The notes below the pieces were generated by a model. It made no database searches and was not told the DNA's origin. It saw only the letters and a list, made by a program, of their open reading frames with translations. The translations under genes were made by a program, and so were the position numbers. A stretch of DNA of 64,000 bases from Flammula alnicola (Eukaryota > Basidiomycota > Agaricomycetes > Agaricales > Strophariaceae). This document shows positions 1 through 10,397 of this stretch, in pieces (position 1 is the stretch's first letter; each line of letters opens with the position of its first letter). The stretch covers positions 310,001 through 374,000 of the forward strand of contig JADNRV010000011.1 of the NCBI GenBank assembly GCA_015499995.1, in the 5' to 3' direction.

Positions 1-782
1 GTTGAATACACGATCCACCAGTGAAGTCCGGTTTCTCAACCCCCGGTCGGGCCTTTAGCCGTGCATGGCCCCAATCGGGGATTTTTCCAAAATGATGGCC
101 CCGGTCTCACAATTTACGGGCCACAAGCCTACAAAGCTTGAGTTTTTATTATAGAAAAAATGGTAGACAACATTAAGATCTTAATTTCTATGTGTTTCTT
201 AATACCTACGTCAATAACTAGTGTGTTCACGGCACCCAGGACCAACCCAGGACATCGTTAGGGAAAGACGGCCCGACATTTCAGACTCCGCTTGACCACA
301 TCAACTGTTATCTAACACGGTTAATCTCTGTTCTCGACGCCCATCTCCGCTCATCGCGCCACCCGCTCCCCAAAAAAACTAATGCACGAAGGTAAGTATG
401 TAATATTCAACATATCTAATACATTTTTACTAACATGTAATGACTTTTTACATAGGCATTCCCTACTCAAAACACAGGAACCGCGGCCGTGTGTCCCTCC
501 CCTCGAATGAGGGATGTGGGCCGGCTATTTTTGAGGCATGGATGAAGGAGAGGGGGGGGAGAAACACAGGGGGACCCGTGAAGTGGGAGGCCCGTGCAGT
601 TATGAGTCGTGTTGCCAACGACGATGCTAACTCCACCCGATTCACGCAGGTCCCAGACCTTGTCCCTCTCCGTTGTGTTTCGCCTCGCTACGCACATCCA
701 AAGAACCCTCGCCACCCCAAGAACCCTCGCAATCAACGACCGCAAGTGCAGACCCTTGCTACCACCTACCAATCACCATGAC

Positions 783-857
783 GTGGCTATGGAGGGCGAG
801 ACGAGATGTGGCTACGGAGGGCGAGACGAGATATGGCTAAGGAAGGTGAGATGAGAC
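783..857. repeat. 25-bp tandem repeat, three units
   Basis: Units at 783-807, 808-832 and 833-857 share the pattern GTGGCTAnGGAGGGCGAGAC. Units one and two differ by one base; unit three is more diverged. The array runs directly into the hairpin at 860-895, so both may belong to one small repetitive element. Confidence 0.75.
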
Positions 858-859
858 AA

Positions 860-895
860 GTAACGAGGGAAGGACGTATGTCCTTCCCTCGTTAC
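860..895. repeat. perfect 16-bp inverted repeat with 4-nt loop
   Basis: The arms GTAACGAGGGAAGGAC (860-875) and its exact reverse complement (880-895) flank the loop GTAT. Pairing resumes imperfectly outside, with GATGAGAC near 850 against GTCTCATC near 912. A transcript would fold into a strong stem-loop. It could be a MITE core or an extruded cruciform. Confidence 0.85.
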
Positions 896-1715
896 TATGT
901 TGCTCGTCTCATCTTACCCTCGTTGCATGTATCAGAGAGCACACGACAGGACGCTCGCCTTGTCGTGTGTTCTTTCATTGTCTTTCATTGTCTACTTCAG
1001 GACAGCAGCGAGGACAGAGAATGAACGTCAGTCGTCAGTGGTCATCTCTCTCTGTTTCTTCGCTGCTTGCCCAAGCACCTGTGTAGAATCATGACCTCAT
1101 TCCTGGCATAGATAATTGATATTTTATTATTTTATTCTCTGTGTACTATTACCTGCAGTGTAATCACCTGAACCCAAGCCTTTTTCCACATGAAGGCTTT
1201 AATTAAAGCTTTAAATAAATATTCCACAGGTAGATACAAATACTGGATAGAAAATAAGGCAAGAAGAAGGACACTGAAGAGAAAAGGACTACGAGCAGGG
1301 CGGGGTGCCCAGAGCGTGACGCGCGAGTGACAGACGCGTAACCGCCGCGCCAAAAACGCGGGTGTCCAGAAGTCACGTGATGTAACCGACGTCACCCGGG
1401 GCACGCGGCCACCTGAGATACATTCTGTGATCCATCTGGGAAATTCAGCCCTGGTCTTCCCCTTTCTTCCTTCTCCCGCTCTGCAAGGAAGAGGTTTTTC
1501 CGCTACTCGCGTCCTTCTCGTCCCTCTTGCCTAAGGTGAGTGGCAAATTGAATAATTACTGCGAAGACTCGGAGATGTCTGACTCACGTACAATCCCAGC
1601 TCTTTCTTCCTTTTATTTCTCGGACTTGAATTCTGTTTCGGAGGAGCAGGCATCCTTCCAACATTCCACTCTTTTATGATCCAGTAAACTACAATTTGAG
1701 AACCCACGCGTTTCA

Positions 1716-3367
1716 ATGACCTCATCTACCCCGATTATTCCAACCCAATTTCACTACGATGAAGGGCAAAAGGCGGGAGTCACGGTATGTTCAAAGCTCA
1801 ACGTTATTCTTTCGTTGCGCCCCATCTTACTGACGAGCCACAAAGTTGATTGCACTTACCGGACTGAGCTCTCTTCTAGCTATCCTGTATCTTTTTATTG
1901 TAAGTCCTTTCTTCCTCTATTATGTCTACACAACCTTATGAATTGAACAAAGTTCCGACGCCCGAACGCAAAGGCCTTCAAGAATACCCACATGTTCGGA
2001 TATTTCACCTGTCTCCTAGTCGCCAATATTCTCCAAAGCGCAGGAACAGCGATAGACTTCGAATGGGTCGCGAGAGGAGGCGTCGTTGATAATTTTTCGT
2101 GCGGTCTTCAAGGTAAAGTTTTATCATCCTGTCCTATCATTGTGACCGAACGCAGTCTTTATAGGTGGTATTAAGCACGCAGGAAATTTCGGGGCTTCGT
2201 TTTGGTACGTTCCTCCATGCTTTCTCCTTCAGATCTAAGGTGGATAACATTTTCTCTGCGGTTGCGTAGGTCGCTCATCATCTCCGTCCACATTTTCCTT
2301 CTTGTATTCCTCCGAATTCGATCGAATACCGCCACATTCATTGCGTCATGTACTCAGGGTGGACTATTATATTGCTCATCATTCTCATTGGGCGCTTTGC
2401 TCTCCAAGAGCCAGATCTGGGCCCGTATTATGGAATCGCAGGAGAATGGTATGGGAAGATTGTCTCATCTTCTATCAGGAAGGGCGACTGATAGATTGAA
2501 ATATTTATAGGTGTTGGATAACATCAAACTATATGGAAGAGAGAATATTCTTGGAATATTTCTTCGTGAGTTCGCTTCTAATCACCGGAGAATACGTCTG
2601 ACTTTCTTCCCGCCACTGCAGTCGTTCCTCGCCATAGGAGTCAGCTTTATCTTATACACCGCCGTTCTCCTTCGTGTTCGTGGAACTCTCGTCAAGGCTA
2701 GCGATAAGAGATGGCGACTGAAATTCATTGGAAAGGATAATGAATTGAGCCATAATATCATTGATGACTCCATGTTAAAGTTCTCGAAGAAGATAATTTG
2801 GTGAGTTCGGCTGATGGTGATCTCCTCCATCGTCCATGTCTAATTGCAACTCGATTGTAGGTATCCTGTACGTATATGTATCATTTTCTGGCCATGGAGT
2901 GCTGTTGACGTCCGAGATGTTTAGATCTCTTATACCACCATCCTACTTCCTATAGCAATCATCCGTTTCTATCAGTTCAACGGTAATTCAGTATCATTCG
3001 CGTTGGCTACCATATCAGAGATCGGTTTAAATCTTATGGGTAAGCATTCTGTCATCCCTGTTTACCCGCATGCCGTTGAATAACCACACTCCCCGCAGGC
3101 CTTGCGAACGTCGTGTTTGTGATTTACATCGCCCACCGCGTCCCCAAAACCAGCATTCTTCCTCAGCTCTCCATAAAACGTGAGCACTCCTGGGACTCCA
3201 TGGCCAAACCAGAAGGCTTCTTGCCCTATGATAGCGATGACAAGGAAAAATACGCTCTGGACACGTCCCAACGCGTTGTAACTGTGGATCTTCCCATGCA
3301 ACCTGCAAACACATATGTAGCGCCAGAGTCGTGGAAAACGACGGCGCCTAGAGGAAGAACGTATTGA
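1716..3367 (+). CDS. seven-transmembrane GPCR, Git3/cAMP-receptor-like
   Basis: This is a plasma-membrane receptor of the fungal GPCR group related to Git3 glucose sensors and Dictyostelium cAMP receptors; its ligand is unknown. Exons read as 1716-1784, 1846-1899, 1953-2112, 2165-2204, 2270-2448, 2511-2565, 2622-2800, 2861-2867, 2935-3039 and 3099-3367, giving about 375 residues. Hydrophobic helices are clear (for example LIALTGLSSLLAILYLFI), as are family signatures GPYYGIAGEW-CWITSNY in the loop before helix 5 and SFILYTAV. The 7-nt exon 2861-2867 supplies the Tyr-Pro of the conserved IIWYP stretch. Exon phases all agree except inside 2270-2448, where one base seems missing (about 2318-2350): helix 3 (SLIISVHIFLLVFLR) and helix 4 (GWTIILLIILIG) lie in different frames. 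No intron fits there, so this is a sequence error or a real frameshift. Confidence 0.8.
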
Positions 3368-3682
3368 CAATCGGAGACGATGACTTTCAGGTGAATTTGT
3401 TTATGATGCTGTTGGATGATCAGTAGGACTTTAAGAGACAATTCGTATACTCGGTTTAATCCCAAATTCTCGTTCTTGCTCGGCCTTGGCCCTTTGTACT
3501 ACCACTTTTACTTGTCCTTTCTGAACAAGAGTATACTTATATTGTGATAGTTTTGTACCAAAGGCGAGACTTCCCGAATGTAACGTTGGTGTAGATATGG
3601 GATGGCTTTCTGTCTCCCTTTGAATCTCAAGAATGAGGAGGCGAAGCTCCCAAAACTCTTGTTGCTAGAATGAAATAAATGG

Positions 3683-6121
3683 TTACAGCCTACTCTGAGG
3701 CATCTTCCTATCAAGGATACATACCAACATGCCCTCACCCAAAACAACGCCCGCCTTGATGCCCTTTCCCGCCCTCTCCACAGCACCATCAAATGGGGCC
3801 AATATCACGTTCTCCATCTTCATCACGCTTAGGACAAGCAGAACCTCGCCCTTGCGCACTAGGCGGCTATCGCTGGTTGCATCCACTGCTGTCAAGGCAG
3901 GATGCACTTCGACGATTTTACCCGTCATGGGCGCCGCCACGTGTCGCTCGTCGTTCAGGTCTGCGAACTCGAACGCACCAGAGGAGACAGCGGCCGAAGT
4001 CGACTGGACGAGAGAGAATGCGAGAGGCGTGCTGGAGAAAGAGGTCTGGAGCGTTCCGGAGAGCGTGGATGGGAATGCATTTTGGGCAATGGTGCTTAGC
4101 GTCAGGGTGTGTTTCGACGTCAGAGTAGTTGGTGATATAGACGAGGTCGCGGTCTGCGTAGTCGATGAAGGTGCGGAAGGAGAGAGCGTCAGATTGAAAA
4201 GTGTCCCGGGTTGAAGCAAGATGCTAGCTCCAATAGATGATGTAGCTGCAGCGTCTGCCTTCGCGTTACCAAGACGCATCTTCAATTTATGGCCATCTAC
4301 ACTCCCCCCAGATGCAGACGCGACGGCTTCATCACCCAGTTGCAAAATTTCAACGGCATTTCGCTCTAACCACAGTGTGTCAATAGCGTTAGACGCCCAG
4401 TTCGGGTGGTCAATGACGCCTGCGAGGACGGTGGCGTTCGTTTTCACCCCTCCTCCGATTCCTATCTCTCGCAGTGCCCTGCGCGCCTTCGCTGTCGCCT
4501 CTTCGAACGATCGGCCGCGTACGATAATCTTTGCCAAGAGAGAGTCAAAATCCGTCCCGACGACCCACTCTGCGTCTGGGTCCATATCTGACGAGGCTTC
4601 ATTAGCATACGGACCGCTCGTGAGCCACGTATCGACGCGCACGCCTCTCCCTGCGGGCCACGTCACGTCCGATGCGCGAATCGGACCAGGGGAGAGCTGG
4701 AAGGCACGCTTAGGATCCTCGGCCGTGAGGCGAAGCTGGATAGCATTTGTTGTGGGTGGCAGCGGTGGGATTGAAAGACGGAGAGAGGAAAGAGTAGCCT
4801 GAGGGGTGAAGAGAAGCAGTTGGGCACGGACGAGGTCAGTGTCAGTTATTTCTTCTGTAAAAATGATATTTCCGTATTAGTTATGACGAATTATAAGTAC
4901 AAAGAGAAAAGGGAATGGAATATCTCGGAGAGGTCTGACCTGTGATGGTATGTTCAACCTGAACGCGTGGATTTATCTCCAGGAAGACCCAATTATGTGA
5001 TTGGGTATTAATAAGGTACTCGAATGTGCCGAGACCTTTGTATTTAAGATGATTGGCAAGCTTGAGCGACGCATCAAGAAGAGGATGGATGACTTGGCGA
5101 GGGAGCTGAGAAGGTGCGATCTATGTTGGGATAATTGTGAATTCATACGCTCAATAACTGTTCAAAATAAAGCTCGAACCTCTACAATCTTCTGGAATCT
5201 GCAAATATGACATTCATTGAGATACATACCATTATAATTGGGGTAAAAGAAAAGAAGACGTACCTTCGTTGCACACTGCATTCTCTCTCCCATAAGTGGT
5301 TCACTGTCGTTCCATCCCCAATGATTTGCACTTCGATGTGTTTCCAACCTGGGCCTGTCAGTGCTTTCTCCGCAAACACCTGTTTAGACGGGCTTTCTCC
5401 TAGACACCTATACGTCCAGGCATTTTCATGAGAGAGCTCTGTTAATTGTTACTGGAGACCTACCTTTTGAATGCCTCGTCGACGCCTGTTTCCGCTTCGA
5501 CCACACGAATACCGCGTCCTCCGCCGCCGTCGAGGGCCTTGATCATCACCGGGTATCCAACGCCCTGCGCAAAGCCCATACTTCAGCAGCCGAGGCAACG
5601 CGTATTCCAGGTGCGATGTTCACGCCAAGAGAGGTAGCAAGATCTCGAGAGAGCATCTTGTCTGAGGAGATTTGGAGGGTCTCCGGAGAAGGACCAACGA
5701 AGATGATTGATCCGGCTTTGGCCAACGCGAGAGGAAGAGCTGGGCTTTCGCTCAAAAATCCATACCCAGGGTGGAGATGCGTGCATTGGGTACTAAAATA
5801 CGCGTTAATATGGGCTAAAGATGTTAGGGCGGGCAAACGTACCTGGTCGCGATCTTGATGATGGCTTCGACGTTGAGAAAGTCAGCAACAGTGTTGAGTT
5901 TGACTGCTTCCTCTGCGAAGCTCGCATGGCTGGTATCATTTTCAGTGTATATAGCAACAGTGTTCCATCCGAGCTCAGCCGCAGAGCGCAAGATGCGAAT
6001 GGCGACTGTGTGGTTGTGTAGTGGTTGTGGTCAAGCCCCAGGGGTTGTCAGCGGATCGCGACGATCAAGTAAGCAACAGCCACTCACTCTCGCCTCTGTT
6101 GGCTACCAGCACCTTCGGCAT
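3683..6121 (-). CDS. biotin carboxylase / biotin-carrier subunit of an acyl-CoA carboxylase
   Basis: This subunit carboxylates its own biotin with ATP and bicarbonate and passes CO2 to a carboxyltransferase partner. Exons on the minus strand: 6121-6088, 6005-5843, 5792-5464, 5407-5264, 5198-5180, 5120-4940 and 4854-3683, about 680 residues. Visible in order: start MPKVLVANRGEIAIRILRSA; HPGYGFLSES; the ATP-grasp loop GGGGRGI; EINPRVQVEH; and near the C-terminus the biotinyl site VMKMEN, with the usual Met-Lys-Met. The 5198-5180 exon is only 19 nt. One base appears to be missing near 5590 (3-G run), where VASAAEV and GFAQGVGYPVMIK fall in different frames; all other phases fit. Domain order matches the alpha subunits of 3-methylcrotonyl-, propionyl- and geranyl-CoA carboxylases. 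The true acyl substrate cannot be read from the sequence. Mitochondrial location is likely by family, but the N-terminus shows no obvious presequence. Confidence 0.88.
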
Positions 6122-6407
6122 TCTCGTTTCTTCTTCGAAGACAGAAGGAGGGACCACAAGAATCGTGTCCTATGAAACAATCACAATGCGGGGTATGTAT
6201 GTATGGTCTTTGACATGGCCGGTGGAATCGTGGACGCAATCATGGGGTCGATTTCCCGGTAACCTTTGAAGCCGAACTTCCAGGGGCTTCAAGCCGTAGA
6301 ATCTGAACAAGCAGTTGTTCACAATCATAAGGAGACTATCTGCCCCAAGTCCTCTTCAACCCAGCTAGCATCCTTCTTTCGCGACCTTCAGGAAGGAACA
6401 GCGCACA
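6122..6407. promoter_or_regulatory. shared divergent promoter of the two carboxylase subunits
   Basis: The ATG codons of the two subunits point away from each other and are 286 bp apart, so this interval must hold both promoters and 5' leaders. I see no canonical TATA box that I would trust. The arrangement itself suggests co-regulation. Confidence 0.6.
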
Positions 6408-8963
6408 ATGCCTCAGGACAATGCCAGTGGGAAGCGAGATGATGGCTCTAACTGGGAGGTACGTTCAGCATTGCCGATTTATTTTCTATAGGTTGACGTG
6501 CATGCATATATGAAGCATCCTCTGGAGGAAATGAGAGCCCAACAGCGTCTTATTCGCGCTCCGAACCTCAAGGATCCAGGATATATCCGACAAAAGGCGA
6601 ACAACAAACTCTGGGTTCGTGAACGCATCGCGGCCTTGCTGGACCCAGACTCTTTCGTTGAAGTAGGTTCCATCACGGGAAGGCCTGTCGTAGGCGACAA
6701 AGGAGAGTTAGAGTCGTTTATACCTGCGTAAGTCTCTGGCCGTACTGTAGGGTGGTCGATGAATAAACCTGCTTCATTTTCTAGTAACTCGGTAACAGGA
6801 TGGGGCCGTGTCAGAGACCGCAAAGTTTTCGTTACAGCGGATGACTTTAGTGTGCGAGGTGGTCATGCCGACGGTGGAATTGGAATGAAGGCACCCTATG
6901 GAGAGGTTAGTAGAATCCGAATGGCGTCTGATGCATGCATTCTAACTTTTGGATCATTAGACATTAGCATTGAGGGCAAGAGTACCGCTGGTAGGTTGGT
7001 TATTCGCACTCCACAATCAGCCTATTCAATTGTATTGTCTTTAGATTAGGTTGTTGGATGGTTCAAGTGGAGGGGGCAGTGTTGCTACTTGTAAGTTCTC
7101 TCATCCATCGACTCCGGGCTGAGATGTTGAATGAACCGGTATAGATCTATCACTCGGGGCTACCTATATACCAGGGCTGGCTGGACTGGGTAGAAGCATG
7201 GATGCAATGGCCGTAGTGCCAGTCGTATCCGCTTTACTGGGTCCCGTAGTCGGACTCGCGGCAGCCAAAACAGCCATCGGGCACTTCAGGTACTTTCGTT
7301 CACACTGCATTTGAACTCTATAGACAACTTATGGTCTTAACTCAGTGTAATGGTCAAAGGCCTGAGCCAGCTCTTTGCAGCGGGTCCACCAGTGGTCAAG
7401 CAGGCAACTTTCGAGGACCTATCCAAGGAAGCTCTCGGCGGATGGGAGATACATGCCACCAATGGCACAGTAGACAACGTAGCCACGTCTGAGCTGGACG
7501 CTTTCCTTCAAATCCGTGCTTTCCTCTCGTATCTTCCTTCGTCCATATTCCAGCTGCCCCCTGTTATTTCCTCGTCTGACCCAACAACACGGAGGGAAGA
7601 GGAACTTATCGCCATCATTCCGAGACGGCGAGCGAGGCCGTATGACATTCGCAAGCTCATCAGCTTAATTGTGGATGTCGATGGTAATCCGTATCAAAGA
7701 AATTCGTCGTTCTTTGAGATTGGGGAAACTTGGGGAAGAAGTATTGTCACAGGCTTTGCCAGGCTTGCTGGTAGACCCATTGGTCTTTTGACGAGTGATT
7801 GTATGGTCAACGGAGGTCAGTTTTCATATATTGTTGCCTATATCCCAAGTGCTGGAATAATTTAGGTGCGGTTGATGCTCTTGGAAGTCAAAAGACTACT
7901 AAATTTCTCACTTTGTGTAACCATTTTGGGTGCATATCAACTCTCGTTCTCCCCTGTCTCTGTTTAACGAATCGCCTTTTGCATAAAGACTTCCAATCCT
8001 AAACCTCGTTGACCAACCCGGATTTGCCATTGGTGCGTCTACTCTCCGAAATCTCGTTGACCTGTATCATTCGACATCCTCACTCCTTTCCTTGTAGGTT
8101 CGCTTGCTGAGCGATCGGCTACAATCCGTCACGGCGCTGCAGCAATGGCGGCATTATACCAAGCCACCACTCCCATCTACACCGTCATTCTCCGCAGAGC
8201 ATTTGGTGTCGCAGGTGGTGCATTTGCAGACCCAGACGATGGAGCAGGCACACGTGTTTCCTGGTTAGTTATCCTTTGATTCTCCTCTGAGTTCGGAGAT
8301 GCCGAAACATTTTTCTTTCTTTCAATCATATATCACAGGCCCTCAGGTGACTGGGGCAGTCTACCTCTTGAAGGCGGCATCGAAGCAGCGTATAAGCGCC
8401 AGCTCGATGCAACAGATCTCCTGAAGCAAGAGATAAGCTAATGAACGAACTGCTGGAAAAATTCGAAGATGTGCGCAGCCCGCTCAAGACGGCACATAAA
8501 TTTGGAGTGGAGGAGATTATCGATCCGCGTGATACTAGGCCTTTGGCGTGCGAGGTGCGTTCTCTTGACCCATTGAATTGCGTGCTGATTCGACTTTCCA
8601 TTGTCGACTCCTTTCTTGATATTCCTCGCGCGATGGCATGTGCAGTGGGCGGTCCATGTATACGAGCACCTGCTACCCAACTTTCTATATACAAACAAAG
8701 TACGCATGGCGCCGATGGTAGACCCTCGGCTGTGCGAGGATACAAACTGTAATTCAATCATAGACACATTCCTAAGCTTTCCGGTTTCCAAACGTAACCG
8801 CTTCCTGAACCTGTCTCGCACATTGTTTATTGATGTACGGAGCAAGACCGTGCGCGTACCAACCACTCGAGAGGGCAGGAATATAGAAATCTTCTACGGG
8901 TTGAACGGAATTAAAGGTTTACAAATTGACAGACAAAAAATGTGGCGTGACGCTGGTATTTGA
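6408..8963 (+). CDS. acyl-CoA carboxylase carboxyltransferase (beta) subunit
   Basis: It transfers CO2 from carboxybiotin to an acyl-CoA. Exons: 6408-6458, 6492-6727, 6785-6905, 6961-6990, 7045-7090, 7145-7289, 7346-7815, 7866-7929, 7989-8032, 8098-8263, 8339-8554 and 8646-8963. Crotonase-fold landmarks: KLWVRERIAALLDPDSFVEV, GWGRV, the oxyanion loop LLDGSSGGGSV, GLAGLGRSMDAMAVVPVV, the second-half signature FGLPILNLVDQPGFAIG, RHGAAAMAALYQATTP, GVAGGAF, and IIDPRDTRP close to the C-terminus. The 6961-6990 exon is exactly ten codons. All phases agree except in 8339-8554, where one base appears missing around 8430-8442 (LLKQE and MNELLEKF lie in different frames). The last 70 residues after WAVHVYEHLLPNFLY look non-conserved, so the true end may lie near 8720. 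It is closer in pattern to PccB/MccB-type enzymes than to fungal Acc1. The head-to-head neighbour is its obvious partner. Confidence 0.88.
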
Positions 8964-9259
8964 TGAAGGAGTTTGCCTGCTAAGGGATCTTACCTTTCAG
9001 AGTACGCAGGCTATAGTACCTACAGGATTGAAGACAATGGGCCGCAAGGTTTCCACAAAACACACTCACCGGACGTGATTATAATAAGTGTCGTGCACAT
9101 AGCCTTACACATAGCTCATGCATCGCTGTTGCAATTGCGACATGGACTCAAGAAAGAACCGCGCGCTTCGTGTCGGGCTCAAATTTTTTTCCTGAAAACA
9201 GACGATATGTGTACCTGTGAGAATAATAAGTGTATGGAGTTTAGAGCTTAGAGAAGCAA
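8964..9259. other. intergenic, nothing recognised
   Basis: Short open frames only. It follows the carboxyltransferase stop and probably holds its 3'UTR. Confidence 0.4.
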
Positions 9260-10130
9260 ATTATAATATCCTAATGTCTCCATGAGAAACTAGGTTTCCT
9301 TGAGGTCGCTGGGTTCGCTGGTGCAGGCGTCCAATACCAGGACGGCCAAGCTTTGTGCAGATGTCGCTGAGACTGGAATTCTTGCCGTCTATTCCAAGGA
9401 GGAGCAGGTACATCTCGGTAACTTTCATCAAGAAACTCGTCGTTGGTTGGACAGGTATATCGGAGTGAGGACCAACTGTTCTCGATAGTAGGCACGATTC
9501 GGCACTGCCTCCCCAACGCTCCCATAAGAAATTCTGATAGGCAATCCAGTCTGGGTAGACCCAAAAGTCGTCAAATCTTTTTCACCCCCCTTGAGAGCAA
9601 TCTATTTCGTTTTCATCATTTTCGCGGACGTGTCTACCTCTGCCGAATATTTAAGCATGTCTACAGGGAAGACGCGACCGAATATATTAGGTTGGTCGTG
9701 AAATACCAACCAGACCGTTGTTATGAATTCTCTCCATATCAAAGGAGCAGGAATAGATTCAACCTCGGGTGTACGATTTTTGAGGACGAGTGCAGATACT
9801 TGTGGAGGCGCTCAAGCAGGGAAATTAATGCCTTCGTGACGCTCGATGTTGTATGTTTGACAATCCACGTACGGAAGGCCTGGCCACACATCATATGGCG
9901 ACACGACTGGGCTACTCAAGAATCCAAAGGCAAAATTCCTCGGGAAGCTTATCGTACTGTACTAAAGTCTAAGAGAGGATCGAGGTACACTTGGCGATCA
10001 AGTTGTCGAGAGTCCATGGTCGCGTCCGTAAGAAGTGAGGAGAATTGATAACGGTACCGGTGTCATAGAGCTCGAGGAGGCGACGGCGATTTGGGAGTAG
10101 ATCAGCGAGAGGGGATGGCGCCATTCCTTG
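9260..10130 (-). pseudogene. unrecognised coding-like stretch, probably a degraded or error-broken gene
   Basis: Read on the minus strand, several peptide stretches look coding: MAPSPLADLLPNRRRLLEL near 10120, FGFLSSPVVSPYDVWPGLPY near 9900, SALVLKNRTPEVESIPAPLI further on, and FGSTQTGLPIRISYGSVGEA near 9560. They are separated by an in-frame stop (after GINFPA) and by frame changes without convincing introns. I do not recognise the family. It could be a gene with sequencing errors, like its neighbours, or a true relic. A 201-residue plus-strand frame across the same DNA is arginine-rich and looks like its shadow. Confidence 0.3.
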
Positions 10131-10397
10131 CATATGTATCAATTACATTTACAAAGTTTAAGGTGGATATCATGTCGAGGCTCGTCGGAGTCGGCGACTC
10201 GGCGCTGCCGCCGCGGCAACGGTTGATTTCACGGATTTTTCCGCAAGATATTCCCACATCATTTTCTCCCGTCGATCACTTTTTGTGTTTCTCTCTCTTA
10301 ACTCTTTGGAATTTGTCAAGAAACACAGTGACTTGGACGTCCTTGTTCAAGTTCTCCTCTTCCTTCTTTCTTTTGAGCCGCATAAGGTTCTCTCACC

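Larger units (their letters stand above)
1..1715. other. intergenic region upstream of the GPCR gene
   Basis: I recognise no gene here. Open frames are short and none resembles a known family. The stretch holds a 25-bp tandem repeat and a perfect hairpin, listed separately. Just before the first gene there is a pyrimidine-rich tract (about 1440-1535) followed by a donor-like site near 1534, which could be a transcribed leader with a 5'UTR intron for the downstream GPCR gene. That last point is inference. Confidence 0.5.

Noticed and set aside
2311..2364. A 54-nt intron in the GPCR third-helix region
   Set aside because: Its length is a multiple of three and does not restore the helix-4 frame.
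5575..5591. A 17-nt intron that would repair the biotin carboxylase frame
   Set aside because: Far shorter than the other introns, and it would delete conserved residues; a missing G explains the frame better.
9443..10048. 201-codon plus-strand open frame
   Set aside because: Arg/Ser-rich with no domain, antisense to the better coding-like minus-strand peptides; treated as a shadow.
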